NCBI GenBank assembly: GCA_963205445.1
Contig: CAUJJG010000013.1
Span: forward strand, 1-40,836
Direction of reading: 5' to 3'
DNA from: Pseudomonadota bacterium
GTDB taxonomy: Bacteria; Pseudomonadota; Gammaproteobacteria; Xanthomonadales; Xanthomonadaceae
Length of the DNA stretch: 40,836 nt
A program made the position numbers and the translations under genes. The notes under the pieces are model-generated. The model saw nothing but the letters and a program-made list of their open reading frames with translations, did no database searches and was not told where the DNA came from. Below are positions 20,020-31,709 of this stretch, piece by piece. The stretch's first letter is position 1; each line of letters starts with the position of its first letter.

Positions 20020-22914
20020 ATGTTTGCACGCAACACACCAAAGCCATGCCGTTTGAGTCTGGCCCTGTTGGCAGTCCTGGCGATGCCCGCCATGGCCCAA
20101 CAAGCGGCCGACGACGCGGGCAACGACAGCAAGGTGCGAACGCTGGATCGCCTTACGGTCACCGGGTCACGCATCCAGCGCGCGGAGATGGAACAGTCAC
20201 TCCCCATCACCTCGGTCACGCGTGCCCAGATCGACGCTGCGGGTATCACCTCGGCAGAGCAGCTGCTGATGCAGCTCAACATCTCTGGCAACGGCTCGGA
20301 CAACCTCGCCAGCAATGCCGGCATCGTCCACGAGGACCAGCGCGGCAACAATGGCGTCTCAGGTGCCAACCTGCGTGGGCAAGGGGCGGATGCCACGTTG
20401 GTACTGCTCAACGGTCGCCGCGTGGCCACGCACGGGCTCAAGGGCCGCGCGGTGGATCTCAATGCAATTCCATTTGCGGCAATCGAACGCGTGGAAGTCC
20501 TGCGCGATGGCGCTTCGGCCATCTACGGTACCGATGCCATCGGTGGCGTGATCAACTTCATCACCCGGCGCGATTTCCAGGGCGCACAGGCATCCGCTTT
20601 CGTCGATGTCACCGAGGACGGTGGCGCGAATGTCTATCGCGCCAGCCTGCTGTTCGGCGGAGGCAATCTGGACAGCGATGGCTGGAACGCCTTCGGCACC
20701 CTCAGCGTCAAACGCAACACCATTCTGGAAGGCCACGACCGTGATTTTTCCAACGCTTTCCAGCGCAACCGCGGCCTGTCACCAGATACGCGTGGCACGC
20801 CCTTTGCCACCGTGTTCAGCCTTGGCAGCAGTGGGGTCGGGGCCAGCAGTTTGCTGAAGAACGGCGTGCTGGATCCGGCTGGCGGCAGCACCCGGATGAC
20901 GGCCGTCAACATCTACAACCTCCCCGGTGCCGCAGGCTGCGAAGCCGCAGGCGAGAACATGGGCCCCTATGCCTATGACATCTGGGGCGTTCCCGCATCA
21001 CGCTACGCCTGCAGCTGGGATTACCCGGCCGCTGCCGTCATCCAGCAACCCCAGGACAGTGCTGATTTCATCGGCCGTGCCACGTTCGATATCGGCAGCC
21101 AGCATCAGGCTTATTTCGAATTGACCGCCTCGCGGGTGGAAGTGGCCAAATCCTTCGAACCCAATCAGATCTCCTCCAGCACCAGCAGCGCCGCCACGGC
21201 ACTGGGCCCCAGCACCTGGTACCCGCTCAACGCCACCACCAAGGACACCTACGACCGGATCTACAATGCGCTTGCAGCCTATTTCGGTGCCGGTCAGCTC
21301 AACTACGGCGCACCGATCGCCTACCGCTGGCGCTGCATGGCCTGTGGCCCGCGCGAGCTCAAGACCACCACCGATTCCTACCGCTTCGTGGCGGGCATCG
21401 GTGGCCTGCTGGGCGACTGGACCTACGACGCAGGTTTCACCCGCGCCTCCAGCAAATCCAAGTCGATCCTTGGCAGCGGCTACCATTACACCGATGCGCT
21501 CAAGACGGTGCTTGGCAGCGGCCTGATCAACCCCTTCCTGGCGCCTGGCCAGCAGCAGTCTGCAGAGGCCATGGCGGCCTTGGAGGCTGCGTCCGCCCGC
21601 GGCGTCACCCTGTATGGCGGTGAATCCATCACCACCTCGCTGGACGCTTCGATCTCAGGTGATTTGGGCTTCTTCCAGCTCCCGGGCGGCACCGTCGCCA
21701 TGGCCGCAGGTATCGACCTGCGCCGGGAGGAGTTCCGCTTCCACGGCGACAACCGTACCGACAAGCGCACCGTCTTCAACGCACCCTTCGATGATGCCAA
21801 CGCGCTGAGCAATGTCACCCGTGACATCCGTGCCGCCTACCTCGAGTTCCAGCTGCCATTGTTCAAGGGTTTCGACCTGAATCTGGCTGGCCGCTATGAC
21901 CACTACAGCGGGTTCGGCTCCACCACCAATCCCAAAGTCTCGTTCAAATACCAGCCGATCGAGTCGCTGCTGTTCCGGGGTGCCTACAGCACCGGCTTCA
22001 AAGTGCCCAACTTCAACCAGCTGTTCAATGGCATCAGTGAAGTGCAGTACACCGGCCTGGACCTGGCCGACCCCAAGACCTGCCCCGGTGGCAAGGCCGA
22101 CGCCACCAAACCCGGCTGCGAAACCATCCGGCCCGATGAGCTGTTTGGTGGCAAGGCCGACTTGGCGCCCGAGGAATCCACCCAAAAAAGCTTCGGCGTG
22201 GTGTGGTCGCCCATGGGGCAATTCAACATCGCGTTGGACTGGTGGGAAATCGTGCGTGAAAACACGATCCGCGCGGCACCACGTCAGACTCTCATCGATT
22301 ACTACGACCTGTTCCAAGCCAATTGGATCCGTGATGCCAGCGGCCAGGTGGTGCAGATCGACCGCCGCTTCATCAATTCCGGCGGCAGCCGCATGCGTGG
22401 CATCGAGCTGGATACCAACCTCAACGGCGAGCTGGCGGGGGGGCGCTGGCACCTCAACTTCAACGGCAGCCTGATCACGGACTTCCGTACCAAGGCATTG
22501 GAGTCTCTGCCCTACACGTCCAATCTGGTGGGGGAGTACGTCCGTTACTACAACCTGCCGATCCAGTGGAAACACACGCTGTCCTTCAATTACAGCCGGG
22601 GCAACTGGTCGCACAGCCTGACCCAGGTGTATCGCGACGGCTACAAGGATGAGGTGCCGCCCGGTGTGACTGCCGGACGGGTGATGCCCAGCGATTGGTC
22701 ACGCAACGTGGACAGCTACACCATCTACAACTACAGCCTGACTTGGACCGGCATCGAAAACGTGAAGTTGGGCTTCGGGGTCAAGAACCTGCTCAATACC
22801 GACCCGCCCTTCACCGCACACCAGAACGATTTTGCCGCCGGTGCCGGCTGGGAACCGCGCATCGCCGACCCACGCGGTCGCGCCTACACGCTGCTGGCCG
22901 AATACACGTTCTGA
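20020..22914 (+). CDS. TonB-dependent outer membrane receptor
   Basis: Signal peptide, plug motifs (GANLRGQGADATLVLLNGRRVA...IERVEVLRDGASAIYGTDAIGGVINFITRR) and C-terminal ...GRAYTLLAEYTF. Confidence 0.95.
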   Translation: MFARNTPKPCRLSLALLAVLAMPAMAQQAADDAGNDSKVRTLDRLTVTGSRIQRAEMEQSLPITSVTRAQIDAAGITSAEQLLMQLNISGNGSDNLASNAGIVHEDQRGNNGVSGANLRGQGADATLVLLNGRRVATHGLKGRAVDLNAIPFAAIERVEVLRDGASAIYGTDAIGGVINFITRRDFQGAQASAFVDVTEDGGANVYRASLLFGGGNLDSDGWNAFGTLSVKRNTILEGHDRDFSNAFQRNRGLSPDTRGTPFATVFSLGSSGVGASSLLKNGVLDPAGGSTRMTAVNIYNLPGAAGCEAAGENMGPYAYDIWGVPASRYACSWDYPAAAVIQQPQDSADFIGRATFDIGSQHQAYFELTASRVEVAKSFEPNQISSSTSSAATALGPSTWYPLNATTKDTYDRIYNALAAYFGAGQLNYGAPIAYRWRCMACGPRELKTTTDSYRFVAGIGGLLGDWTYDAGFTRASSKSKSILGSGYHYTDALKTVLGSGLINPFLAPGQQQSAEAMAALEAASARGVTLYGGESITTSLDASISGDLGFFQLPGGTVAMAAGIDLRREEFRFHGDNRTDKRTVFNAPFDDANALSNVTRDIRAAYLEFQLPLFKGFDLNLAGRYDHYSGFGSTTNPKVSFKYQPIESLLFRGAYSTGFKVPNFNQLFNGISEVQYTGLDLADPKTCPGGKADATKPGCETIRPDELFGGKADLAPEESTQKSFGVVWSPMGQFNIALDWWEIVRENTIRAAPRQTLIDYYDLFQANWIRDASGQVVQIDRRFINSGGSRMRGIELDTNLNGELAGGRWHLNFNGSLITDFRTKALESLPYTSNLVGEYVRYYNLPIQWKHTLSFNYSRGNWSHSLTQVYRDGYKDEVPPGVTAGRVMPSDWSRNVDSYTIYNYSLTWTGIENVKLGFGVKNLLNTDPPFTAHQNDFAAGAGWEPRIADPRGRAYTLLAEYTF

Positions 22915-22927
22915 TACGCGACAGCAC

Positions 22928-22959
22928 CCAGGCCCCGCAGCGCGGGGCCTGGTTTTTTT
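22928..22959 (+). terminator. Rho-independent terminator after the TonB-dependent receptor
   Basis: ccaggccccgc-agc-gcggggcctgg followed by ttttttt. Confidence 0.92.
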
Positions 22960-23004
22960 GCGGGCAGACACCTTGCAAGCAGGTGGTGGATCAGACGACC
23001 ACCG

Positions 23005-23673
23005 TCACAACAGGTGCAACATCACCGAGACATAGTGGCAAACGCTGCCGGCGATCACGAAGCCGTGCCAAATCGCGTGGGACCAGCGGATTTGCGGACG
23101 CATGTAGAAATACGTACCGGCGGTATAGGCGATGCCGCCAAGCAGCAGCCAGACCAGGGACGCCATGCTCAGTGCCTGCACCATGGGCTTGATCGCGAAC
23201 ACCACCAACCAGCCCATGCCGATGTAGATCAGCGTGGACAAGCGTTTGAAACGACCCGTGTAGAACAGCTTGAACACCACGCCGGCCAGCGCCAGCGTCC
23301 AGATCGTCCCGAACAGCCACCACCCGGTGGGCCCACGCAGGCCGACCAAGGTAAACGGGGTATAGGTGCCGGCGATCAGCAGGTAGATCGCACAGTGGTC
23401 GAAGACCTTCAGGCGGCCCTTGAGCACCGGGTGAGAGATCGCGTGGTAAAGGGTTGACGCCGTATAGAGCAGCAGCAGGGCGACGCCGAACACGATGGCC
23501 CCGGCCAGCTGCCAGCCGTCACCGTAGATAGCCGTCAGGGTGATCATGACCGCGCCAGAAGCAAGCGCTGCGGCTGCGCCAACCCCGTGGGTCAGCGCAT
23601 TGGCCAGTTCTTCGCGGGCAAGCCGCAGGCGAGGATCGGGCAGGGCAATCGAAGCGGCGGTGGCAGGCTGCAT
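23005..23673 (-). CDS. Hemolysin III / PAQR family membrane protein
   Basis: EELANALTHGVGAAAALA...LYTASTLYHAI...HCAIYLLIAGTYTPFTL; C-terminal SHAIWHGFVIAGSVCHYVSV. Confidence 0.92.
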   Translation of the reverse strand: MQPATAASIALPDPRLRLAREELANALTHGVGAAAALASGAVMITLTAIYGDGWQLAGAIVFGVALLLLYTASTLYHAISHPVLKGRLKVFDHCAIYLLIAGTYTPFTLVGLRGPTGWWLFGTIWTLALAGVVFKLFYTGRFKRLSTLIYIGMGWLVVFAIKPMVQALSMASLVWLLLGGIAYTAGTYFYMRPQIRWSHAIWHGFVIAGSVCHYVSVMLHLL

Positions 23674-23713
23674 GCCGGCAGCATACCACCGCGTACTGCA
23701 GAACCCGTCAGAC

Positions 23714-25075
<1,362 letters not shown>

Positions 25076-25124
25076 TCAAGCCACCATCGGGGTGACAGGA
25101 AGCCAAGCGGAATCCGGACACGGA

Positions 25125-25150
25125 AAAAGCCGAGGCGAACCCCGGCTTTT
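25125..25150 (-). terminator. Candidate terminator between the DUF2065 gene and purA
   Basis: aaaagccg...cggctttt inverted repeat. The minus-strand transcript ends in a run of five T. Confidence 0.65.
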
Positions 25151-25194
25151 GCGCATTCTACCCGCTTTCTCGACAGGAAGTGCGACCGGCTGGA

Positions 25195-25380
25195 TCAGCC
25201 CCGCACCAGCCACAGGGACACCAGACCCAGGATCAGAATGATGCCCCCCACCCGACGCACGTGCTCATCGGGCAAATTGAGGAGCTGCTCCGCGGCCCGT
25301 TTCCATGCCCCCGGTGCAGCAAACAGGAACAGCCCCTCGATGATCGCCACCAGGCACAGTGCCGCCCAGAGCTCGGACAT
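25195..25380 (-). CDS. DUF2065 small membrane protein (YjeT-like)
   Basis: MSELWAALCLVAIIEGLFLFAAPGAWKRAAEQLLNLPDEHVRRVGGIILILGLVSLWLVRG, directly downstream of hflC. Confidence 0.85.
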   Translation of the reverse strand: MSELWAALCLVAIIEGLFLFAAPGAWKRAAEQLLNLPDEHVRRVGGIILILGLVSLWLVRG

Positions 25381-25383
25381 CGG

Positions 25384-26253
25384 TCAGCGGTCGCTGCGCA
25401 GGTACTGCAGGAACGGGTCGTTGCGCTCCAGCACGATCACACTCTCGCTGCCGCCGTCGGCAAAGGCCTTGCGATAAGCCTCGAGGCTGCGCTGGAAGGC
25501 ATAGAACCCGGGGTCACGATTGGCGGCAGCGGCGTAGATCCGCGCACCTTCCGCGTCACCTTCGCCGCGCAGCTTCTGCGCGTCACGTTCGGCCTCGGCC
25601 AGGATCACCTGACGGTCGCGGTCCGCGGCGGCGCGCACTTCGTTGGCCTGCTCCTCGCCCTCCGCGCGCAAGCGGCTGGCCACCTGCTGTCGTTGAGCGC
25701 GCATGCGGTTGTAGACGTCGTCGATGACGCGGCTGTCGGTGGGCAGGTCAAGCTGCTTGATGCGCAAATCGAGAATGCGTACGCCCAGCGTGGCCGCACC
25801 GCGATTGATCACACTGAGCTGGCTCTTGACGATCTCGGTGCGGTCACCTGAAACGGCCTGCTGCAAGGTGCGTGCGTTGATCTCGTTGCGCAACGCGTCC
25901 TTGATGATCGGGGCAAGGCGTGCCACCGCGGCTGTTTCGTCACCGCCGGTGGCGCGATAGAAGGCGCGCGCGTCCTCGATCTGGCCGACCGCGAAGAAAT
26001 CCACGCTGACGTCCTTGCGCTCGGAGGTCAGGTAGCGTTCCGGCTCGGCCGGCAACACCTGCAGGCGCTTGTCGAAGATGCGCACGCTTTCCACCATCGG
26101 CCATTTGAAGTGGAGGCCAGGCCCCAGATCGACACGCGCCACCCTGCCGAGATTCAGCACGATTGCGGTATGGCCTTCACTGACCACGAACACCGAACCC
26201 ATCAGCAATACCAGCGCAGCCACGACGGCCGCCATCCATGCCGGAAACCTCAT
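25384..26253 (-). CDS. hflC: Protease modulator HflC
   Basis: SPFH/band 7 protein: VFVVSEGHTAIVLNLGRV...PGLHFKWPMVESVRIFDKRLQVL. Next to hflK. Confidence 0.95.
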   Translation of the reverse strand: MRFPAWMAAVVAALVLLMGSVFVVSEGHTAIVLNLGRVARVDLGPGLHFKWPMVESVRIFDKRLQVLPAEPERYLTSERKDVSVDFFAVGQIEDARAFYRATGGDETAAVARLAPIIKDALRNEINARTLQQAVSGDRTEIVKSQLSVINRGAATLGVRILDLRIKQLDLPTDSRVIDDVYNRMRAQRQQVASRLRAEGEEQANEVRAAADRDRQVILAEAERDAQKLRGEGDAEGARIYAAAANRDPGFYAFQRSLEAYRKAFADGGSESVIVLERNDPFLQYLRSDR

Positions 26254-27353
26254 CGCACCACCTCCTCGCGGCCTTCAGGCCGTCCGCTGCGACCCTGGCG
26301 CGCCGACGGGGCGGCCTCCACAGCCGGGGACACCAACTCGGGCAACAGTGCCTGCGTGGCCGAGGACGGCGACGACACCCCTGCCCCTTGCATCGGCACA
26401 TAGATCAACTGACGGCCATCACCGCCGACAATTTTGCGGTTCCGGGCCAGCACGTCCTGCACGGTTTCCAGCCACAGGCGCTTGCGGGTCACGTCCGGGG
26501 CGCCCTTGTACTGCTCCACCAGCAGGGTGAAGCGCTCCGCGTCACCGGTGGCGCGGGCGATTTCTGCGGTCTTGTAGCCCTCGGCCACCGTGCGCACGCG
26601 TGCCGCCTGGCCACGCGCCTCCGGCACGATCTTGGCTGCATAGGCGCGCGCTTCGGAAATCAGGCGCTCCTTGTCCTGCTGGGCGCTGTTGACGTCGTCG
26701 AACGCGGGCTTGACCTGCTGGGGCGGACGGGCATCGGGCAGATTGAGCTCGGTCACCACCAACCCTGTCCGGTAGGCTTCCAGCGATTTCTGCAGCCGGT
26801 CCCGCGCTGCCACCGAGAGCTGCTCGCGCGCGCCCAGCACGGTATCGAGATCGGAACGCCCCACCAGCTCGCGCACCGTACTGAGCGCCGCCTGATGCAG
26901 CACTTCATCGCCATTGCGGGTCCCGAACAGGTAGCGCTGTGCATCCGCGACCTTGTACTGCACGTTGATCGCCACCTCCACGATGTTCTCATCGCGGGTC
27001 AGGACCGGCACGCGCTCCTCGAAATTCTTGATCTGCGTAGCGTTGACCTTGATCACGCGCTCAAGCGGCCACGGCAGCTTCAGATTGGGCCCAGGCTGCA
27101 TCACGCGATCGAACAAACCGAAGCGCAGCACCACACCGCGCTGCTGTTCGGCCACCAGCACGAAGCAATTGAAGGCCAGCCACAGCACCAGCAACACCCA
27201 CACCCAACGCAAGGGGCTGCCGTTGCCGAAATCAGGCAATTTGTCGAACAGGCGACCCAAGCCGCCACCGAGCTTGCCGGTACCACCGCCGGGCCGATTC
27301 CAGGCCATCCAGGCCGCTTTAGGCCCGCGCGGGCCGCTGTGCTGTGTCGTCAT
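26250..27353 (-). CDS. hflK: FtsH protease activity modulator HflK
   Basis: Gly-rich N-terminus, TM, then VAEQQRGVVLRFGLFDRVMQPGPNLKLPWPLERVIKVN. 4-bp overlap with hflC. Confidence 0.95.
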   Translation of the reverse strand: MTTQHSGPRGPKAAWMAWNRPGGGTGKLGGGLGRLFDKLPDFGNGSPLRWVWVLLVLWLAFNCFVLVAEQQRGVVLRFGLFDRVMQPGPNLKLPWPLERVIKVNATQIKNFEERVPVLTRDENIVEVAINVQYKVADAQRYLFGTRNGDEVLHQAALSTVRELVGRSDLDTVLGAREQLSVAARDRLQKSLEAYRTGLVVTELNLPDARPPQQVKPAFDDVNSAQQDKERLISEARAYAAKIVPEARGQAARVRTVAEGYKTAEIARATGDAERFTLLVEQYKGAPDVTRKRLWLETVQDVLARNRKIVGGDGRQLIYVPMQGAGVSSPSSATQALLPELVSPAVEAAPSARQGRSGRPEGREEVVR

Positions 27354-28714
27354 GCTGGGGATTCTACGGGATAGGCCGCTTCCGCGGCCGGGAGAAGCGG
27401 GCGCAGCGGCGCACCATCGGCCTGGGCGGCCAGCCGTTGCGCATCGGACAGCTGCAGATCCACCACCAGCCGCCAGCCATCGTCCACGTGGGCTTCATCG
27501 CGTACGGCCCCCAATGCATGCAGGCGCGCACGCAGGCGCCCGGCACTGCTGGGCAGCTGCACTGCGCCCGCCACACGGCGCAGGCACAGGCGCTGACCAA
27601 GGGCTTCATGCAGCAAGTCGAGGCCCAAACCATCGCGTGCGGACAGCCACACGGCGGCCGGTGCCCCTTCGCGCTGGTCGATGCGGGGGCTGGCCCCTTC
27701 AATGCGGTCGATTTTGTTGAACACCAGCAGCTGCGGAATGTCCCCGGCCCCGATGTCGTGCAATACGGCATCGACCTGGGCCATGCGCTCGTCGCGCAAC
27801 GGATCGTCAGCATCGACCACGTGCAGCAGCAGGTCGGCTTCGCGCGCCTCGCTCAGGGTGGAGCGGAAGGCGGCCACCAGCTCGTGCGGCAGGTTGCGAA
27901 CAAAGCCGACGGTATCGGCCAGCACCATATTGCCGCGGGCATCGCCTTCAGCCGCGACTGCGCCAGAAGCCGCAGAAAGGCTGATCCGGCGCACGGTCGG
28001 GTCGAGGGTGGCGAAAAGTTGATCCGCCGCGTAGGCATCGGCACCCGTCAGGGCATTGAACAGGGTCGATTTGCCGGCATTGGTATAGCCCACCAGCGCC
28101 ACGCGCGGCAGCTCGCTGCGCACCCGTGCGCGGCGCATTTGCGCATGTTGCACCTCAACCTTTTCCAATCGCCGCTGCAGCATCTCCACGCGCTTTTGCA
28201 GCAAGCGGCGGTCGGTTTCCAACTGGGTTTCACCGGGACCGCGCAGGCCGATCGAACCGCCGCGCTGGCGCTCCAGATGGGTCCAGCCGCGCACCAGCCG
28301 AGTCGCCATGTGGCGCAGCTGCGCCAGTTCGACCTGCAGCTTGCCCTCGTGGCTGCGGGCGCGCTGGGCGAAAATGTCCAAAATCAGACCGGTTCGATCC
28401 ACCACCCGACGTTCGAGGGCTTTCTCGAGATTGCGCTCCTGGATCGGCGTCAAGGCATGGTTGATCAGGACAAGATCGGCCCCGGTGGCATCACAGGCCG
28501 CCTTGACCTCCTCCAGCTTGCCGCTGCCGATGAGGATGGACGGGCTGGGCTTGTCGATGCGGGCCGTCAGGGTCGCAGCCACGCGCGCGCCTGCCGACCG
28601 CGCCAGCTCGGCGAATTCCTCAACCACGCCTTCCCCCGGTGGGCCGCCGGCGTGGGGCTGGATCAGCAGGGCGTTCTCGCCGCCCCGCGAACGTTCAAAC
28701 AATTGTGTTGGCAT
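27350..28714 (-). CDS. hflX: Ribosome-associated GTPase HflX
   Basis: GPGETQLETDRRLLQKRVEMLQRRL and ALVGYTNAGKSTLFNALTGADAYAADQLFATLDPTVR. Confidence 0.97.
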   Translation of the reverse strand: MPTQLFERSRGGENALLIQPHAGGPPGEGVVEEFAELARSAGARVAATLTARIDKPSPSILIGSGKLEEVKAACDATGADLVLINHALTPIQERNLEKALERRVVDRTGLILDIFAQRARSHEGKLQVELAQLRHMATRLVRGWTHLERQRGGSIGLRGPGETQLETDRRLLQKRVEMLQRRLEKVEVQHAQMRRARVRSELPRVALVGYTNAGKSTLFNALTGADAYAADQLFATLDPTVRRISLSAASGAVAAEGDARGNMVLADTVGFVRNLPHELVAAFRSTLSEAREADLLLHVVDADDPLRDERMAQVDAVLHDIGAGDIPQLLVFNKIDRIEGASPRIDQREGAPAAVWLSARDGLGLDLLHEALGQRLCLRRVAGAVQLPSSAGRLRARLHALGAVRDEAHVDDGWRLVVDLQLSDAQRLAAQADGAPLRPLLPAAEAAYPVESPA

Positions 28715-28770
28715 CGCAACCCAGATGCGGGCGACCCCTCACGAATGCAAGGCCTTCCCCCGCATGCGCG

Positions 28771-29040
28771 TCAACCGGCATCGTTGCCCGCGATGTCCGC
28801 AGGCTCTGCCTCGTCGTGCGGGCCATTGCCAAGGCGCACGTTGCGCGCCGGCACCACGGTGGAAATCGCATGCTTGTAGACCATCTGGCTGACGGTATTG
28901 CGCAGCAGGATCACGAACTGATCGAAGGATTCGATGGTGCCCTGAAGCTTGATGCCATTGACCAGATAGATGGACACCGGCACGCGCTCACGGCGCAAGG
29001 CGTTCAGGAAAGGGTCCTGCAAGGACTGCGACTTGGTCAT
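28771..29040 (-). CDS. hfq: RNA chaperone Hfq
   Basis: [66 protein letters not shown]. Confidence 0.98.
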   Translation of the reverse strand: MTKSQSLQDPFLNALRRERVPVSIYLVNGIKLQGTIESFDQFVILLRNTVSQMVYKHAISTVVPARNVRLGNGPHDEAEPADIAGNDAG

Positions 29041-29154
29041 GTGTTCCCCGTTGCTATCGTCGATGGTGCTTGTTGTTGTTCTTCGTGGCACGGGCACCGC
29101 CCGCACTGCACCGCCGCCCGATCATCCCGGGCTGCGGCGACCGATGGTAACCCA

Positions 29155-30117
29155 TCACCTTGCCCCTCTGCCCATGAACGCCACCACGGCCGCCTGCAAT
29201 GCCTGCGCCTGGGTGACCGGGTCGAACCAACGTGCGTCCAACTCCCCACGCAACCAGGTGTATTGCCGCTTGGCCAGCTGTCGGGTGGCGGCAATCGCAC
29301 GCATGCGACATTCCACAGCCGTCGTCAGGCCCGCCAGGTGCTCCCACACCTGCCGGTACCCTACCGCACGCAGCGCGGGCAAGGTCAGCGGCTCCGAGTG
29401 TTGCGCCAATTGCGGCAGCGCACGCAAGGCGCGTACTTCGTCCAGCAATCCCCCGTCCAGCATCGCGTCGAAGCGGGCTTCGATGCGGGCGTGCAGAATC
29501 TCGCGACGCGGCGGTGCAAGCACCAGCTTGAGCACCTTGAGCGGCAGCCGCGCACCGCGACCCTGCTGCTGCCAGTCGCTGATCGGCCGCCCGCTCAAAC
29601 GGTAGACCTCAAGCGCACGCTGGATGCGCTGTGCGTCGGTGGCGTGGATGCGCGCACCGGCCACGGGGTCGATCCGCATCAATTCGGCATGCAGCGCCGC
29701 CCACCCGCGCACCTGTGCTTCTTCGGTGATCTGGGCGCGCAGTGCGGGATCGGCCTGCGGCATGTCGGACAAGCCTTCCAGCAAGGCACGAAAATACAGG
29801 CCTGTCCCACCGGCAAGCAGCGGCGTCTTTCCGCGGTCAACAATGTCGGCAATCGCAGCCCGAGCCGCCTGCGCGAATTCGGCCGCCGAATACGGCTGCC
29901 ACGGCTTGGCGACATCAATCAGATGATGCGGCACCTGCGCCAGTTCTTCGCGGCTTGGTTTGGCCGCGCCGATGTCCAGCCCGCGATACACCAGCGCCGA
30001 ATCGACACTGACGATCTCGCCATCCAGCTGCCGTGCCAGCGCCAGGGCATAGGCGCTCTTGCCCGACGCGGTCGGGCCCATCAGCGCGACCGCTCGTGGA
30101 CGAGCGTCAACCGTCAT
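29155..30117 (-). CDS. miaA: tRNA dimethylallyltransferase
   Basis: [48 protein letters not shown] start at 30117; an in-frame TTG at 30126 overlaps the putP stop. Confidence 0.96.
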   Translation of the reverse strand: MTVDARPRAVALMGPTASGKSAYALALARQLDGEIVSVDSALVYRGLDIGAAKPSREELAQVPHHLIDVAKPWQPYSAAEFAQAARAAIADIVDRGKTPLLAGGTGLYFRALLEGLSDMPQADPALRAQITEEAQVRGWAALHAELMRIDPVAGARIHATDAQRIQRALEVYRLSGRPISDWQQQGRGARLPLKVLKLVLAPPRREILHARIEARFDAMLDGGLLDEVRALRALPQLAQHSEPLTLPALRAVGYRQVWEHLAGLTTAVECRMRAIAATRQLAKRQYTWLRGELDARWFDPVTQAQALQAAVVAFMGRGAR

Positions 30118-30122
30118 TGCAT

Positions 30123-31610
30123 TCAATACCCGCTTTCACGCAGACACAGCCGCACTTGCTGATGCCGTGCCAACACCTCGGCCGTGGGCGCGGGTGACAG
30201 CAGGCTGCCGACGACAATGGCCGCACTGGCCGCCAGGAAACCCGGCACCATTTCGTACAGCGCGCTGCCGGTGTACTTCCACAGCAGCACGGTCAACGCC
30301 CCCACCACCATGCCGGCCAGCGCACCGACACCGGTCATCCGCCCCCAGAACAGTGAAAACAACACCACCGGGCCGAACGCCGCACCGAAGCCGGCCCAGG
30401 CATAACTCACCAAGCCCAGCACGCGGCTTTCCGGGTCACGCGCGATGAAGATCGCCAGCAAGGCCACCGCCAACACCGTGGCACGGCCCATCCACACCAG
30501 TTCACGCTCACCGGCCTGCGGGCGGATGAAGCCGTGGTAGAAGTCCTCGGTCAGCGCGCTGGAGCACACCAGCAGCTGACAGCTCAGAGTGCTCATCACC
30601 GCCGCCAGAATGGCCGACAGCAGCACGCCGGCCACCCACGGGTTGAACAGCAGCTCGCCGAGGACAATGAACACCCGTTCCGGGTTGGCCACCAGCGGCG
30701 CCGCAAGCTCAGGATGCTGCGCACCCCAGGCGATCCCAGCCAAGCCAACGGCAATCGCACCGAACAGGCACAGCACCATCCAGGTCATGCCGATGCGCCG
30801 CGCCTGCGGAATCACCGCCAGCGAATCGGCCGCCATGAAGCGCGCCAGGATATGCGGTTGGCCGAAATAGCCCAGCCCCCAGGCCAGCGCCGAGACCACC
30901 GCCATCAGGCCACCTTTGCCGACCCAATCAAGCCGAGCCGGATCAACCTGCTCGATCAGCCGCAGGGTTTCACCTGGGCCACCGATGCTGAGGATGACGA
31001 TGACCGGGGTCAGCAGCAGAGCGAAGATCATCAGCGTCGCCTGCACGGTATCGGTCCAGCTCACCGCGAGGAAACCCCCGATCAGGGTGTAAAGGATGGT
31101 CGCCGCCGCGCCCCACCACAGCGCCTGTGCGTAGGGCAGGCCGAACACGCTTTCGAACAGGCGTGCACCGGCCACGATGCCGCTGGCGCAATAAATCGCA
31201 AAGAACACCAGGATCACCAGCGCTGCCGCCACGCGCAGCAAGCGACCACCGGAAGCGAAACGGGTGGTGAAGTAATCCGGCAGGGTGAGGGCATTGTCGG
31301 TGCGCTCGGTGTAGACCCGCAACGGGCCGGCGACGAAGCGCCAGTTGCACCACGCGCCAATGCACAGGCCAATGGCGATCCAGGCCTCACTGACACCGGT
31401 CAGATAGAGCGCACCGGGCAAGCCCATCAACAGCCAGCCGCTCATGTCCGAGGCCCCCGCCGACAGCGCGGTGACGTAGCCGCCAAGCGAACGACCACCG
31501 AGGATGTAGTCATCGAGATTGCGGGTGGAACGCCAGGCGGCGAAACCAATCCCGACCATCGCCAGCAGATAGATGCCAAAGGTGATCAGCAACGGTGTGC
31601 TGGCGGTCAT
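30123..31610 (-). CDS. putP: Sodium/proline symporter
   Basis: SSS family: [48 protein letters not shown]-like [19 protein letters not shown]. Start trimmed from the longer ORF. Confidence 0.9.
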   Translation of the reverse strand: MTASTPLLITFGIYLLAMVGIGFAAWRSTRNLDDYILGGRSLGGYVTALSAGASDMSGWLLMGLPGALYLTGVSEAWIAIGLCIGAWCNWRFVAGPLRVYTERTDNALTLPDYFTTRFASGGRLLRVAAALVILVFFAIYCASGIVAGARLFESVFGLPYAQALWWGAAATILYTLIGGFLAVSWTDTVQATLMIFALLLTPVIVILSIGGPGETLRLIEQVDPARLDWVGKGGLMAVVSALAWGLGYFGQPHILARFMAADSLAVIPQARRIGMTWMVLCLFGAIAVGLAGIAWGAQHPELAAPLVANPERVFIVLGELLFNPWVAGVLLSAILAAVMSTLSCQLLVCSSALTEDFYHGFIRPQAGERELVWMGRATVLAVALLAIFIARDPESRVLGLVSYAWAGFGAAFGPVVLFSLFWGRMTGVGALAGMVVGALTVLLWKYTGSALYEMVPGFLAASAAIVVGSLLSPAPTAEVLARHQQVRLCLRESGY

Positions 31611-31709
31611 GCGCGCGCTCCGGAATAGATCCGCGCACTTTACCTGCAGCATTACCGGCACGCACGCTGCAGAGGGTTGGCCTGCGTGGTTCAGGCAGGC
31701 CAGATCAGG

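Noticed and set aside
26238-30162. Plus-strand ORFs of 378, 511 and 507 aa opposite hflK, hflX, hfq and miaA
   Set aside because: Antisense frames of strongly supported genes; no independent protein motif.
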